DNA of 64,000 nt from Microterricola viridarii (GCF_001542775.1 NZ_CP014145.1:3625727-3689726); one strand, 5' to 3'. Counted from the first letter of the stretch, positions 1-7,662 are shown. The notes: generated by a model from the letters alone, not told the origin. Translations and numbers: made by a program.

Positions 1-1
1 T

Positions 2-1426
2 CATCAGGAACACGAGCCAGGCGCCATGCGTGAACTTCGTGACGGTCACCACGAGCAGAACCACGGCGGTCATGGCGGCGCCGAGGGCGTTGATGGCCAG
101 GCCCCGCCAGATGGCACCGCGGTCGGGTTTCGGCTTCTTCAGCTCGCGCAGCCAGTGCACCACCATGCCGGTCTGGCCGAGGGTGAACGAGACGAAGACC
201 CCGATGATGTAGAGCTGGATCAGCACGGTGAGGTTCGCCTGGAACACCGCAAGGATGACGATCGCCGCCAGCGCCAGCAGCAGCACGCCGTTCGAGTAGA
301 TCAGTCGGTCGCCGCGGGTGCTGAGCGACTTCGGCGCGTAGCCGTCTTTCGCCAGCACCGAGCCGAGCAGCGGGAAGCCGTTGAACGCCGTGTTGGCGGC
401 GAGCAGCAGCACGAGCGCCGTCGACGCCTGGATCACGAAGAACAGGATCGAGTTGTTGCCGAACGTGGCGGCAGCCACCTGCGCCATCAGGCTGCGTTGC
501 GGCTGGTTCTCACAGTCGGGGAATCCGACCAGGTTGCAGGCGCTCTCCGCGTAGTGCACCTGGGTGATCAGCGCGAGGGCGGTGAGGCCGGCGAACAGCA
601 CGATCGCGATGCCGCCCATCAGCACGAGGGTGCCCTGGGCGTTCTTCACCTTGGGTGCCCGGAACGCCGGAACGCCGTTCGAGATCGCCTCCACGCCGGT
701 GAGCGCGCTGCACCCGCTGGCGAAGGAGCGCAACAGCAGCAAAATGACGGCGGCCTGCGTCAGCTGCTCGGCCTGCACGGCGTAGCCGGCCGACTCGGCC
801 ACCGGGGCGTCGCCGAACATGGTGCGCACCAGGCCGACGACGATCATCAGCGCGACGCTGCTGATGAACAGGTAGGTCGGGATGGCGAACGCGCGACTGG
901 ACTCGCTGACCCCGCGCAGGTTGACGGCGGCCAGGATGACGACGAAGACGATGGCGAGCTCGACGCGGAAGCCGTTCAGCTCCGGGATCGCCGAGATGAT
1001 GTTGTCGACACCGGATGCCACAGACACGACGACGGTCATGACGTAGTCGACCAGCAGGGCGGATGCCACAACGAGGCCGGACTTCTCACCGAGGTTGCGG
1101 TTGGCCACCTCATAGTCGCCGCCGCCGGAGGGGTACGCCTTGATGAGTTGTCTATAGCTGGCCACCACGGTGACGAGCAGCACGATGACAGCGAGCGCCA
1201 CCCAGGGCGCGAAGCTGAGGAAGGCGAGCCCGCCGATCATGAGGATCATCAGCAGCTCCTGCGGCGCATAGGCCACGGAGGAGAGCGGGTCGCTGGCAAA
1301 GATCGGCAGCGCCAGGTGCTTGGGGAGCAGCTGCCCCTCGAGCTTCTCGCTGGGGAGAGGATCCCCGATGATCCAGTGTTTTGCGGAACGCGGTTCCGCG
1401 GGTGTTGAGGGCAGGTCTTTCGTCAC
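2..1426 (-). CDS. APC-superfamily amino acid permease, C-terminus cut by window edge
   Basis: Integral membrane permease of the amino acid/polyamine/organocation superfamily. The visible part is 475 residues and the 3' end runs off the left edge. It starts with a hydrophilic stretch ending in KHLALPIFASDPLSSVAYAP. The SDPLSSVAYAPQE motif is typical of a large APC subgroup of about 650 residues found in actinobacteria. Many hydrophobic helices follow, with the SGGGDYEVAN motif after the second helix. The last visible residues, VVTVTKFTHGAW, match the cytoplasmic boundary late in these proteins. The GTG start at 1426 is the first plausible codon ahead of the conserved region. The substrate cannot be told from sequence; amino acids or potassium-coupled uptake are both possible. 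Confidence 0.85.
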   Translation of the reverse strand, partial: MTKDLPSTPAEPRSAKHWIIGDPLPSEKLEGQLLPKHLALPIFASDPLSSVAYAPQELLMILMIGGLAFLSFAPWVALAVIVLLVTVVASYRQLIKAYPSGGGDYEVANRNLGEKSGLVVASALLVDYVMTVVVSVASGVDNIISAIPELNGFRVELAIVFVVILAAVNLRGVSESSRAFAIPTYLFISSVALMIVVGLVRTMFGDAPVAESAGYAVQAEQLTQAAVILLLLRSFASGCSALTGVEAISNGVPAFRAPKVKNAQGTLVLMGGIAIVLFAGLTALALITQVHYAESACNLVGFPDCENQPQRSLMAQVAAATFGNNSILFFVIQASTALVLLLAANTAFNGFPLLGSVLAKDGYAPKSLSTRGDRLIYSNGVLLLALAAIVILAVFQANLTVLIQLYIIGVFVSFTLGQTGMVVHWLRELKKPKPDRGAIWRGLAINALGAAMTAVVLLVVTVTKFTHGAWLVFLM

Positions 1427-1514
1427 GGCTGGTCAGCCTACGCCTGCGCGCGCGAAAGGCAAGCGGTCCTCACGGAATCCTCACGGGCGCATGCGCGACG
1501 TCGTGCGGAACGGC

Positions 1515-2765
1515 CTAGGGGGCGAGTGTGCGGGCCGTGATGATGCGGCGGTACTCCGAGCCGCTCCGCTTGAGCGTGCGCCGGCCGGACTCGTCCAGGT
1601 GCACCAGCCCGGAGCAGCCCTCGTCGCTCCGCGCCGCCGCGGCCGTGTCGAGCAGTGAGCAGTAGAAGTAGCCGCGCACGTCGACGCCGGCATCGACGGC
1701 ATCCAGCACCGCGCCGAGGTGGGAGTGCAGGAACTCCGCGCGCTCGGCATCGTCCACAGCGCCGTCGGGCTCGAGGGTGTCGTCGGAGGCGACGCCGTTC
1801 TCGGTCACGTACAGCTCAGCGCGGGCTGGTCCGGTGTACTCGGCCTCGACGGCGACAAGCAGCCGGCGCAGTCCGTCTGGCTGCACCTCCCAATCGACCG
1901 CGGTGAGCGGCGGCAGCGGCGCAGGCGGTGGCGGCTCGACGGCGCCGGGGGTCGGCGGGTCGCCGGCCAGCTCGCTGACGACCGCGCCGTGGTAGTAGTT
2001 GACGCCGAGCAGGTCGATCGGCTGCGCGATCTGGGCGAGGTCGCCGCTCAACACGTGCGCCTGCAGGTCGAGCCCGGCTGCGTCCTGCAGGAAGTCCTCC
2101 GGGTAGCTGCCGCGGAACAGCGGGCCGAGCGCCGCCCGGTTGAACTGGGCGTCGACGCGGCGGGCCGCATCGAGGTCGGCCGCGCTGGCCGGGTCGGCCG
2201 GGGTGGCGACGGTGAGGTTGAGCGTCACGCCGAGCCGGAGCGCGGCATCCCGTTCGCGCAGCGCCTGCACGGCCAGTCCGTGGGCGAGCAGCCGGTGGTG
2301 TGCCGTCGACGGGCCGGCGGCGAGGTCGAGCCCGCCGGGCCCCCACGGCTCGCCGAGGGTCAGCCAGACGGGCACCCGGTCGCCCAGCGCCTCGTGCAGG
2401 CCGAGCGCGTAGTCCCGAAACCTGTATGCCGTGTCGCGGTTCGCCCAGCCGCCCTGCGCGGCGAGCGGTTCGGGCAGATCGCCCCGGTAGAGCGTGAGCC
2501 AGGGTGTGATTCCGGCGTTCAGCAGCTCATCGCAGAGCCGCCTGTATGCGTCGACGCCCCGTTGGTCCAGCGCACCGCCGTCGGGGCAGGCGCGCGACCA
2601 GGAGCTGGAGAACCGGTATGCCGCCAGGCCGAGCTCGGTCATCAGTGCGACGTCGTCGGCCGCGCCGTCATCCTGCCCGGCGGCGGTCGCCGCACCGAAC
2701 AGGAACCCGTCCGGGAAGTGGCGGGCGGTAACGGCATCTGTGTGGGGAGCCCGGAAAATGCTCAT
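1515..2765 (-). CDS. Glycoside hydrolase family 1 protein with degenerate sugar-binding site
   Basis: A 416-residue member of GH1 (beta-glucosidase family, usually 440-480 residues). The N-terminal strand FPDGFLFGAATAA, the RFSSSWSR segment and LGVNYYHG are clear family marks. The acid/base Glu is kept in TLGEPW (about residue 139) and the nucleophile in YVTENG (about 322). The surroundings are altered. About 40 residues are missing after GAATAA, including the usual Gln of the AYQ motif. The usual YHWDLP reads YRGDLP, the Asn before the acid/base Glu is Gly, and the late NFEWA motif is absent. The fold and both carboxylates are retained but most of the glycone-binding set is lost. It may be a glycosidase of changed specificity or a non-catalytic relative. 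No clear ribosome-binding site precedes the ATG. Confidence 0.8.
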   Translation of the reverse strand: MSIFRAPHTDAVTARHFPDGFLFGAATAAGQDDGAADDVALMTELGLAAYRFSSSWSRACPDGGALDQRGVDAYRRLCDELLNAGITPWLTLYRGDLPEPLAAQGGWANRDTAYRFRDYALGLHEALGDRVPVWLTLGEPWGPGGLDLAAGPSTAHHRLLAHGLAVQALRERDAALRLGVTLNLTVATPADPASAADLDAARRVDAQFNRAALGPLFRGSYPEDFLQDAAGLDLQAHVLSGDLAQIAQPIDLLGVNYYHGAVVSELAGDPPTPGAVEPPPPAPLPPLTAVDWEVQPDGLRRLLVAVEAEYTGPARAELYVTENGVASDDTLEPDGAVDDAERAEFLHSHLGAVLDAVDAGVDVRGYFYCSLLDTAAAARSDEGCSGLVHLDESGRRTLKRSGSEYRRIITARTLAP

Positions 2766-2835
2766 GCCCTACATTGTTCGCCTGTTGCGTCGATTCGTAC
2801 ACCGCTAGATCGCGGTGCGTGCGCTGGCTTTCGGG

Positions 2836-3306
2836 CTAGGCTGCGCCGACCGCCGCGATCACGCGGGAGAGCGTCGTGCGCAGCTCGGCGAGTTCGTCGA
2901 GGCTCATGCCGAGGCGGTCGATGATCTGCGGCGGGATCTCGAGCGCCTGCTCGCGGAGGGCCCGGCCGGCATCCGTCAGCGACACGTCGAGGGCGCGCTC
3001 GTCCTGCGCGTTGCGGGCCCGGCTCACGTAGCCGATGCCTTCGAGCCGTTTCAGTAAAGGGGAGAGGGTGGCCGGCTCCAGCTGCAGGGCCTCGCCGAGG
3101 TCGCGCACGGTGCGCGGGCTGGACTGCCAGAGGGCGAGCATGACGAGGTACTGCGGGTGGGTGAGCCCGAGCGGCTCGAGGATCGGGCGGTAGGCGCCGA
3201 TCACGCCGCGGGCGGCCACGGCCAGCCCGAAGCAGACCTGGCTCTCGAGCGCGAGAAGATCAACGGTTGCCGCTTCGTCCTGAGTCTTCGTCGGTGTGCT
3301 GCTCAC
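2836..3306 (-). CDS. MarR-family regulator of the OhrR (peroxide-sensing) type
   Basis: A 156-residue winged-helix repressor. The N-terminal segment LESQVCFGLAVAARG aligns with the OhrR signature around the reactive cysteine, and EPLGLTHPQYLVMLALW matches the following conserved helix. The wing carries DERALDVSLTDAG. In OhrR proteins the N-terminal Cys is oxidised by organic hydroperoxides, which releases the operator. The cysteine is present here (about residue 25), but no ohr peroxidase gene lies next to it. The start is GTG at 3306. The neighbouring divergent gene begins 80 bases away and has a palindrome just before its ATG, so the repressor probably controls that gene and perhaps itself. 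The family call is firm; the inducer is inferred. Confidence 0.85.
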   Translation of the reverse strand: MSSTPTKTQDEAATVDLLALESQVCFGLAVAARGVIGAYRPILEPLGLTHPQYLVMLALWQSSPRTVRDLGEALQLEPATLSPLLKRLEGIGYVSRARNAQDERALDVSLTDAGRALREQALEIPPQIIDRLGMSLDELAELRTTLSRVIAAVGAA

Positions 3307-3369
3307 TCGTGTCGCCTGCCTTCGCGTTGTCTGTGTTCCATCCCCACGGTTTGATGCGCGGGGAATCAG

Positions 3370-3381
3370 TTAGTACACTAA
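3370..3381. promoter_or_regulatory. Candidate MarR/OhrR operator palindrome
   Basis: TTAGTACACTAA has 5-base arms (TTAGT/ACTAA) around AC. It ends five bases before the ATG of the small zinc-ribbon gene and lies in the divergent promoter region shared with the OhrR-type repressor. Binding is inferred from position and symmetry. Confidence 0.55.
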
Positions 3382-3386
3382 TCATT

Positions 3387-3623
3387 ATGGCACGAAGCAA
3401 AAATGACGGCACGGGCGGAAAGCTCGCAGGGCTCTTCGATCGACTCAACCGCAAACTCGTGCCGTACATCGGGCCGCCCCCGCTCGGGCCCTACAACGAG
3501 ACGCCGCCGGCCGTGCCGGCGCCGCGGCTCTGCCCGCTCTGTGGCGTGGCCATGGACGAGCACGAGATCGACCGCTCGGGCGAGCGCACCCAGCTGTACT
3601 GCCCGCCCCGCGCGCAGGCGTAG
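3387..3623 (+). CDS. Small hypothetical protein with CPLC / YCP cysteine pairs
   Basis: A 78-residue protein I cannot assign to a characterised family. It begins MARSKNDG, has a middle segment RLNRKLVPYIGPPPLGPY, and ends with a short zinc-ribbon-like region: CPLCG, then DRSGERTQLYCP. Three cysteines and nearby histidine could bind one metal ion. There is no signal peptide or membrane segment, so it is probably cytoplasmic. The gene is divergent from an OhrR-type repressor and has a palindrome overlapping its 5' leader, which suggests redox-dependent expression. A long stem-loop follows the stop codon. The coding call rests on the clean start near the operator, ordinary codon bias and the cysteine motif. 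Confidence 0.7.
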   Translation: MARSKNDGTGGKLAGLFDRLNRKLVPYIGPPPLGPYNETPPAVPAPRLCPLCGVAMDEHEIDRSGERTQLYCPPRAQA

Positions 3624-3627
3624 CCAG

Positions 3628-3667
3628 CCGGGCAGCCTCGGCCCGCGCCCGGGCCGAGGCTGCCCGG
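3628..3667. terminator. Bidirectional stem-loop between convergent genes
   Basis: A perfect 17-base-pair stem (3628-3644 with 3651-3667) and a six-base loop lie between the stop codons of the zinc-ribbon gene (+) and the padR gene (-). There is no T tract on either side, as is common in high-GC actinobacteria. Confidence 0.75.
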
Positions 3668-3668
3668 G

Positions 3669-4304
3669 CTACTTGGTCTTCAGCAGGTCGAGCACTTCGG
3701 TGCGCACGGCGTCCAGTCGTTCCCGCAGCAGCGTTGCTGCCTCCTGGGGAACGTTCCCGCGCGCCGCCTGGGTGCGCAGCTCGGTGCGCAGCTCCTGCCG
3801 AAACTGGTTCAGCGTCAGCTCTGCATCATGCAGCGCCCTCACCGACTCCTGGTGTGCCTGCATGGTGGGGCCGGCGGATGCCGCGGCCTTTGCCGACTCC
3901 GTCTTGCCGCTCTGTCGCGCGCTTCGTGCGGCGCTGGCCAGATCGGCGCGCAGGCTGCGCATGGCGTCGTTCACGCCGGCGCGCACCTCGTCGGCGATGC
4001 GCCGCACCGAATCGGTCATGGCCTCCTCGATCGAGTCGAGCTCGCCGCGGCGGGCCTCCAGCTCGGCGCGGCCGGCATCCGTGATCGAATACGTCGTCTT
4101 GCGTCCGTCGCTCTCCTTGCTGACCAGCCCCTCCTCCTCGAGCTTGGCCAGGCGCGGGTAGATCGTGCCGGCACTCGGGATATAGCTGCCGCCGAAGCGG
4201 TCGCTCATGGCCTGGATCAGCTCGTAGCCGTGCCGCGGCTGCTCGGCGAGCAGCGAGAGCAGGTACAGCCGCAGGCTTCCGTGGGCGAACACCGGCGGGG
4301 TCAT
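3669..4304 (-). CDS. PadR-family transcriptional regulator
   Basis: A 211-residue PadR repressor. The N-terminal winged helix has the standard pattern LYLLSLLAEQPRHGYELIQ, then GTIYPRLAKLEEEGLV and the basic wing SDGRKTTYSITDAGR. The C-terminal half is a long charged helix region that is longer than in minimal PadR proteins and is probably used for dimerisation. It is the second gene of an operon: its ATG overlaps the stop of the upstream DUF4097 gene by four bases (ATGA). Three near-identical GATATATC boxes precede that operon, so it is likely autoregulated. The ligand is unknown. Confidence 0.9.
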   Translation of the reverse strand: MTPPVFAHGSLRLYLLSLLAEQPRHGYELIQAMSDRFGGSYIPSAGTIYPRLAKLEEEGLVSKESDGRKTTYSITDAGRAELEARRGELDSIEEAMTDSVRRIADEVRAGVNDAMRSLRADLASAARSARQSGKTESAKAAASAGPTMQAHQESVRALHDAELTLNQFRQELRTELRTQAARGNVPQEAATLLRERLDAVRTEVLDLLKTK

Positions 4305-5167
4305 GCCGAGGCCTCGCCGTCGTGGGTGACCCTGAAGCCGGAGTCGGAGTCGGCCGAGGAAGCCGCGTGCCGGCGAACGATCGAGATGTTGCCGGAGACC
4401 GAGTTCGCCTGCAGGTCGAGCCAGCTACCGGAGAGGTCGCCGATGACGCGCTCGAAGCCCTTGCCGAGGGTGCCCTTGAAGTTGGTGTCGTCGAGGAAGA
4501 CGGTGCCGGCGACGGTGTTCACCCGGTAGCGCTCGCCGCGGCCGGAGTCCATGCGCACGGTGAGGTCGCCGGAGACGGTGTTGGTGTTGACCTCTGCCGG
4601 CGTGCCGACGACGTCGAGGATCATGTTGCCCGAGACGCCGTCCGCGTGGAAGCGGGTGATCGCGCCGCTGGCGACCACGTCGCCGGAGACCGTGTTGACG
4701 TTGATGCGGCCCGTGTGGTGCCCGACCGAGACCTCGCCGTTGACGGTGTTCGCGTCGAGGTCGCCGATCACGTGGTCGATCACGATGTCGCCGGTGACGG
4801 TGCTCACCTTGGCGTCGGTGGCGAAGCCGGAGACGAGGGCGGACGCCGACACGACGCCAAGCTTGACGGCGACATCGCGCGGCACGAGAACGCTCACCTC
4901 GGCCTTGGCGCTGCCCTTGAAGCCCTTGAATGCGTCGATGAAGTTGTCCCAACGCAGCTGCGGGTGGTCGATCTCGAGGGTGTCACCGTCGATCTCCACC
5001 TTGAGTTCCTTGCTGGTGACCGAGTGCACCTCGACGCGGGCGCCGGGCTCGTCATGGGCGAGCACGTCGATCTTGCCGCCGATCAGGCTGACCTTGAGTT
5101 TGCGCACGAGCTCGAGGTCGATGACCTTGCTGTCGCCGGGCTGAATGAGCCACTTCTCGATTGCCAT
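4301..5167 (-). CDS. DUF4097-family beta-strand-repeat protein
   Basis: A 288-residue cytoplasmic protein with no signal peptide. After the N-terminal part (MAIEKWLIQPG, then a DNFIDAFKGFKG segment) comes a series of about 20-residue repeats containing TVSGD, TVNGE and SVSGN. This is the DUF4097 / putative adhesin pattern, expected to form a stacked beta-solenoid. The molecular role is unknown; members are often encoded beside PadR regulators, as here. The ATG at 5167 is chosen because AAGGAGA sits seven bases upstream. An in-frame extension would run through the operator region. It is first in the operon and translationally coupled to padR. Confidence 0.85.
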   Translation of the reverse strand: MAIEKWLIQPGDSKVIDLELVRKLKVSLIGGKIDVLAHDEPGARVEVHSVTSKELKVEIDGDTLEIDHPQLRWDNFIDAFKGFKGSAKAEVSVLVPRDVAVKLGVVSASALVSGFATDAKVSTVTGDIVIDHVIGDLDANTVNGEVSVGHHTGRINVNTVSGDVVASGAITRFHADGVSGNMILDVVGTPAEVNTNTVSGDLTVRMDSGRGERYRVNTVAGTVFLDDTNFKGTLGKGFERVIGDLSGSWLDLQANSVSGNISIVRRHAASSADSDSGFRVTHDGEASA

Positions 5168-5211
5168 TGCGTTCTCCTTGAGTGGGCGGCGGATGCCGAA
5201 ACCGGTGCATA

Positions 5212-5278
5212 CGCGATATATCGCGACTTGCTGAAATTCACGATATATCGCGTTTCCGCGATCGTCAAGCGATATATC
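5212..5278. promoter_or_regulatory. Triple GATATATC operator (candidate PadR boxes)
   Basis: Three palindromes lie between the DUF4097-padR operon and the divergent MerR gene. They are CGCGATATATCGCG at 5212-5225, a CGATATATCG core at 5241-5250, and GATATATC at 5271-5278. Centres are 27 and 29 bases apart. PadR repressors commonly bind AT-rich palindromes with this kind of core, so autoregulation is likely, possibly with cross-control of the MerR gene. Confidence 0.7.
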
Positions 5279-5290
5279 TCGATTTGCCGC

Positions 5291-5321
5291 TTGACCTTGA
5301 CGCTGCGTCAACTTCTAGGCT
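5291..5321 (+). promoter_or_regulatory. MerR-type promoter with 19-base spacer
   Basis: TTGACC (5291-5296) and TAGGCT (5316-5321) are separated by 19 bases instead of 17. The perfect palindrome TTGACGCTGCGTCAA (5297-5311) fills most of the spacer. This is the classical MerR-family activator layout, placed upstream of a merR gene, and indicates autoregulation. Confidence 0.75.
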
Positions 5322-5384
5322 CGTGTCATGCGGAGGACGGGAGCAGCGGAATCCGCAAATGTGAACCACATGGAAGGAGCGCGC

Positions 5385-6143
5385 ATGGACTGGTCGATCC
5401 ACGAGATCGCCAAGCTGGCCGGCACGACGAGCCGCACACTGCGGCACTACGACGAGATCGGGCTGCTGACGCCGAGTCGCATTGGCGCCAACGGCTACCG
5501 CTACTACGGGCAGGCGGCGCTGGTGCGGCTGCAGCGCATCCGGCTGCTGCGCGAGCTCGGCCTCGGCCTGCCGGCCATCGCCGAGGTGCTCGCGAACGAG
5601 CGCGACGAGGGGCAGGCGCTGCGCGGCCACCTGGGCTGGCTGCAGCAAGAACAACAACGACTGGCGCGACAGATCGCGTCGGTGCAACAGACGATTCACG
5701 ATCTGGAAGGTGGGCAGCAGCTCATGGCAGAGAACATGTTCGACGGCTTCGACAACTCGCAGTACAAGGAGGAGGTCGAGCAACGCTGGGGCACGAAAGC
5801 CTATGCGGCAGGCGACGCCTGGTGGAACTCGATGAGCGCCGCAGAGAAGGGCGACTGGCAGCAGCGGCAGAAGCAGCTGGCCGGGGAGTGGGCGGATGCC
5901 GCGGCGCGCGGCGTCGACACGGGCGGTGACGAGGCGCAGGCCCTCGCCCGCCGGCACTTCGAGTGGCTGCGGGCCATCCCGGGCACGCCGGGCGGCGGCA
6001 CGAGCGGCCCGCCGAAGGCCTACCTGCTCGGGCTCGCCGAGATGTACGTCGCCGATGAGCGCTTCGCCGCGAACTACGGCGGCGTGGTTGGCGCCGAGTT
6101 CGTGCGCGACGCTCTGACGGCCTTCGCCGAGCGAGAGCTCTAG
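5385..6143 (+). CDS. MerR-family regulator with TipAS-like effector domain
   Basis: A 252-residue regulator. Residues 1-70 form the MerR winged helix (SIHEIAKLAGTTSRTLRHYDE, then the GYRYYG wing). A Gln-rich dimerisation helix follows (about 80-110). The C-terminal part (about 120-252), with FDNSQYKEEVEQRWG and FEWLRAIPG segments, resembles the TipAS antibiotic-binding domain. TipA-type proteins bind thiopeptides or other drugs and activate their own promoter. The start at 5385 is supported by GGAAGGAG six bases upstream. The promoter has the MerR 19-base spacer with an internal palindrome. The ligand is unknown and no obvious target transporter lies immediately downstream. Confidence 0.9.
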   Translation: MDWSIHEIAKLAGTTSRTLRHYDEIGLLTPSRIGANGYRYYGQAALVRLQRIRLLRELGLGLPAIAEVLANERDEGQALRGHLGWLQQEQQRLARQIASVQQTIHDLEGGQQLMAENMFDGFDNSQYKEEVEQRWGTKAYAAGDAWWNSMSAAEKGDWQQRQKQLAGEWADAAARGVDTGGDEAQALARRHFEWLRAIPGTPGGGTSGPPKAYLLGLAEMYVADERFAANYGGVVGAEFVRDALTAFAEREL

Positions 6144-6826
6144 GGCTCCCGTCGGCCCCCTCCGCAGGTTGAGCCCCTCCGCTGGTTGAGCCTGTCGAAA
6201 CCCCGATTTCGACAAGCTCAATCAACGGGGTTCTTCTCGTCTCCGTTGGCTCGAGGGAGCCTGCGACCGAAGCCAACACGCCCGCCGGCCGGGCCCCTCC
6301 CGCTGGCCGGGCCCCCTCCCGTCGGTCGAGCCCCCTCCCGCCCGTTGAGCCCCCCTCTGCTGGTTGAGCCTGTCGAAACCCCGATTTCGACAAGCTCAAT
6401 CAACGGGGTCCTCCTCGTCCCCGTTGGCTCGAGGGAGCCTGCGACCGAAGCCAACGCGCCGCCGGCCGGGCCCCTCCCGTCGGTCGAGCCCCCTCCCGCC
6501 GGCCGGGCCCCTCCCTCTGGTTGCACCCCCCGCTGGTTGAGCCTGTCGAAACCCCGATTTCGACAAGCTCAATCAACGGGGTTCTTCCTTGTCTCCGTTG
6601 GCTCGAGGGAGCCTGCGACCGAAGCCAACGCTCCCGCGGGCCGGGCCCCCTCCCGCCCGTTGAGCCCCTCCCGCTGGTTGAGCCTGTCGAAACCCCGCGG
6701 GCACGGGTGGCTGCCCGCCGCGCCGCTTCGGGGGCATTCCCCCGTGACGGCCCCGCGGCGCCCGCGTAGTTTGGAGGCAACGAACAACGGCGCCCGCCCG
6801 GGCCGCCGCCTGGAGGAGACATCATC
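6144..6826. repeat. Repeat-rich spacer: hairpin elements and GC-rich linkers
   Basis: This 683-base stretch holds no credible gene. Three full hairpins of the form TTGAGCCTGTCGAAA-CCCCGA-TTTCGACAAGCTCAA lie at 6186-6221, 6364-6399 and 6537-6572, with a half copy at 6678-6692. Each full copy is followed by a second module bounded by CGTTGGCT and AGCCAACG. The spacers are variants of GGGCCCCTCCCG. Copies are spaced 178 and 173 bases apart, so the block looks like a degenerate tandem duplication. A short GGGGG-CATT-CCCCC palindrome at 6730-6743 is closer to the lipoprotein gene downstream. Confidence 0.85.
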
Positions 6827-7564
6827 ATGCGCACCACATTCCGCACCGTTACGGCCGTGGCAGGCATCGCCATCGCGGCGCTGGCACTCAGCGGATGCGC
6901 CCTGCTGCCCGCGCACGCAACGAACGACAAGGCGACGCTCACCGAGACGGTCAGCGCCGTGCGCATCAACGGCAACAGCGGCAGCGTCACGGTGCAGGGT
7001 GTCGTGGGAGCCACCGACATCCGCATCGAGCGCGAGATCCACTACTGGGGCAACAAGCGCCAGTTCGACGCAACCTACGAGGTCAGCGGCACAGAGCTGG
7101 TGCTCAACGGATGCGGCAATCGTTGCAGCGTGGACTACACCGTCGAGCTGCCGGAGGGCGTCGACGTGAGCGGCCGCACCGACAACGGCGCCATCGAGCT
7201 CGAGGCGGTGAACGACGTCGACGTGCAGACCAGCAACGGCAAGATCTCGCTGGACGAGGTCGCCGGCCGGGTGAAGGCATCGACGAGCAATGGGCGGATC
7301 GAGGGCGAGGCCCTGAATGGGGCAGGCATCATCGCGAAGACCTCGAACGGGTCGATCGAGCTCGAGCTCGAGACCCCGCAGAACGTGCGGGCAAACACCT
7401 CCAACGGCTCCATCACGCTGCACGTGCCGAGCGGCTCGTTCAACGTCAAGGCCGAGACGTCCAACGGGGCGAAGAACATCAACATCCCCACCGACCCGAA
7501 CGGCACGTTCCTGCTCGACGTCGGCACCTCGAACGGCTCGATTACCGTCAGCCCCGTCGACTAA
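6827..7564 (+). CDS. DUF4097-family lipoprotein
   Basis: A 245-residue exported lipoprotein. The signal peptide ends in the lipobox ALSGC (Cys at about 26), so it should be anchored to the outer face of the membrane. The mature part has a long run of repeats with the core TSNG (TDNGAI, TSNGKI, TSNGRI, TSNGSI and so on), the DUF4097 beta-solenoid pattern. A possible disulfide pair lies in NGCGNRCSV. The start is supported by GGAGGAG nine bases upstream. It is the second DUF4097 protein in the window, but the first is cytoplasmic. Function unknown; a structural or surface role is plausible. Confidence 0.85.
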   Translation: MRTTFRTVTAVAGIAIAALALSGCALLPAHATNDKATLTETVSAVRINGNSGSVTVQGVVGATDIRIEREIHYWGNKRQFDATYEVSGTELVLNGCGNRCSVDYTVELPEGVDVSGRTDNGAIELEAVNDVDVQTSNGKISLDEVAGRVKASTSNGRIEGEALNGAGIIAKTSNGSIELELETPQNVRANTSNGSITLHVPSGSFNVKAETSNGAKNINIPTDPNGTFLLDVGTSNGSITVSPVD

Positions 7565-7598
7565 CGTCGCCGGCTGGTCGGCGCTCACGCCAGTTCTG

Positions 7599-7636
7599 CC
7601 GAAACAGCGCCAACCCGGTTGGCGCTGTTTCGGTTT
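7599..7636 (+). terminator. Rho-independent-like terminator after the DUF4097 lipoprotein
   Basis: A perfect 16-base-pair stem (7599-7614 with 7618-7633) with a CCG loop is followed by TTT. It lies 35 bases after the lipoprotein stop codon. Confidence 0.8.
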
Positions 7637-7662
7637 AACGGCCGTGAACTCGGCGCGCGGGG

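Noticed and set aside
26..1408. Long open frame on the plus strand opposite the APC permease
   Set aside because: Its product is His/Gln/Arg-rich with no domain pattern, while the opposite strand encodes a clear membrane permease.
6186..6698. CRISPR array
   Set aside because: Repeats are spaced about 175 bases apart, are internally palindromic over their whole length, and have similar spacers; no cas gene is present.
6186..7160. Frames translating the hairpin repeats into VEPVETPISTSS-like peptides
   Set aside because: The peptide repeats are simply the translated noncoding repeats and no start signal or family supports them.
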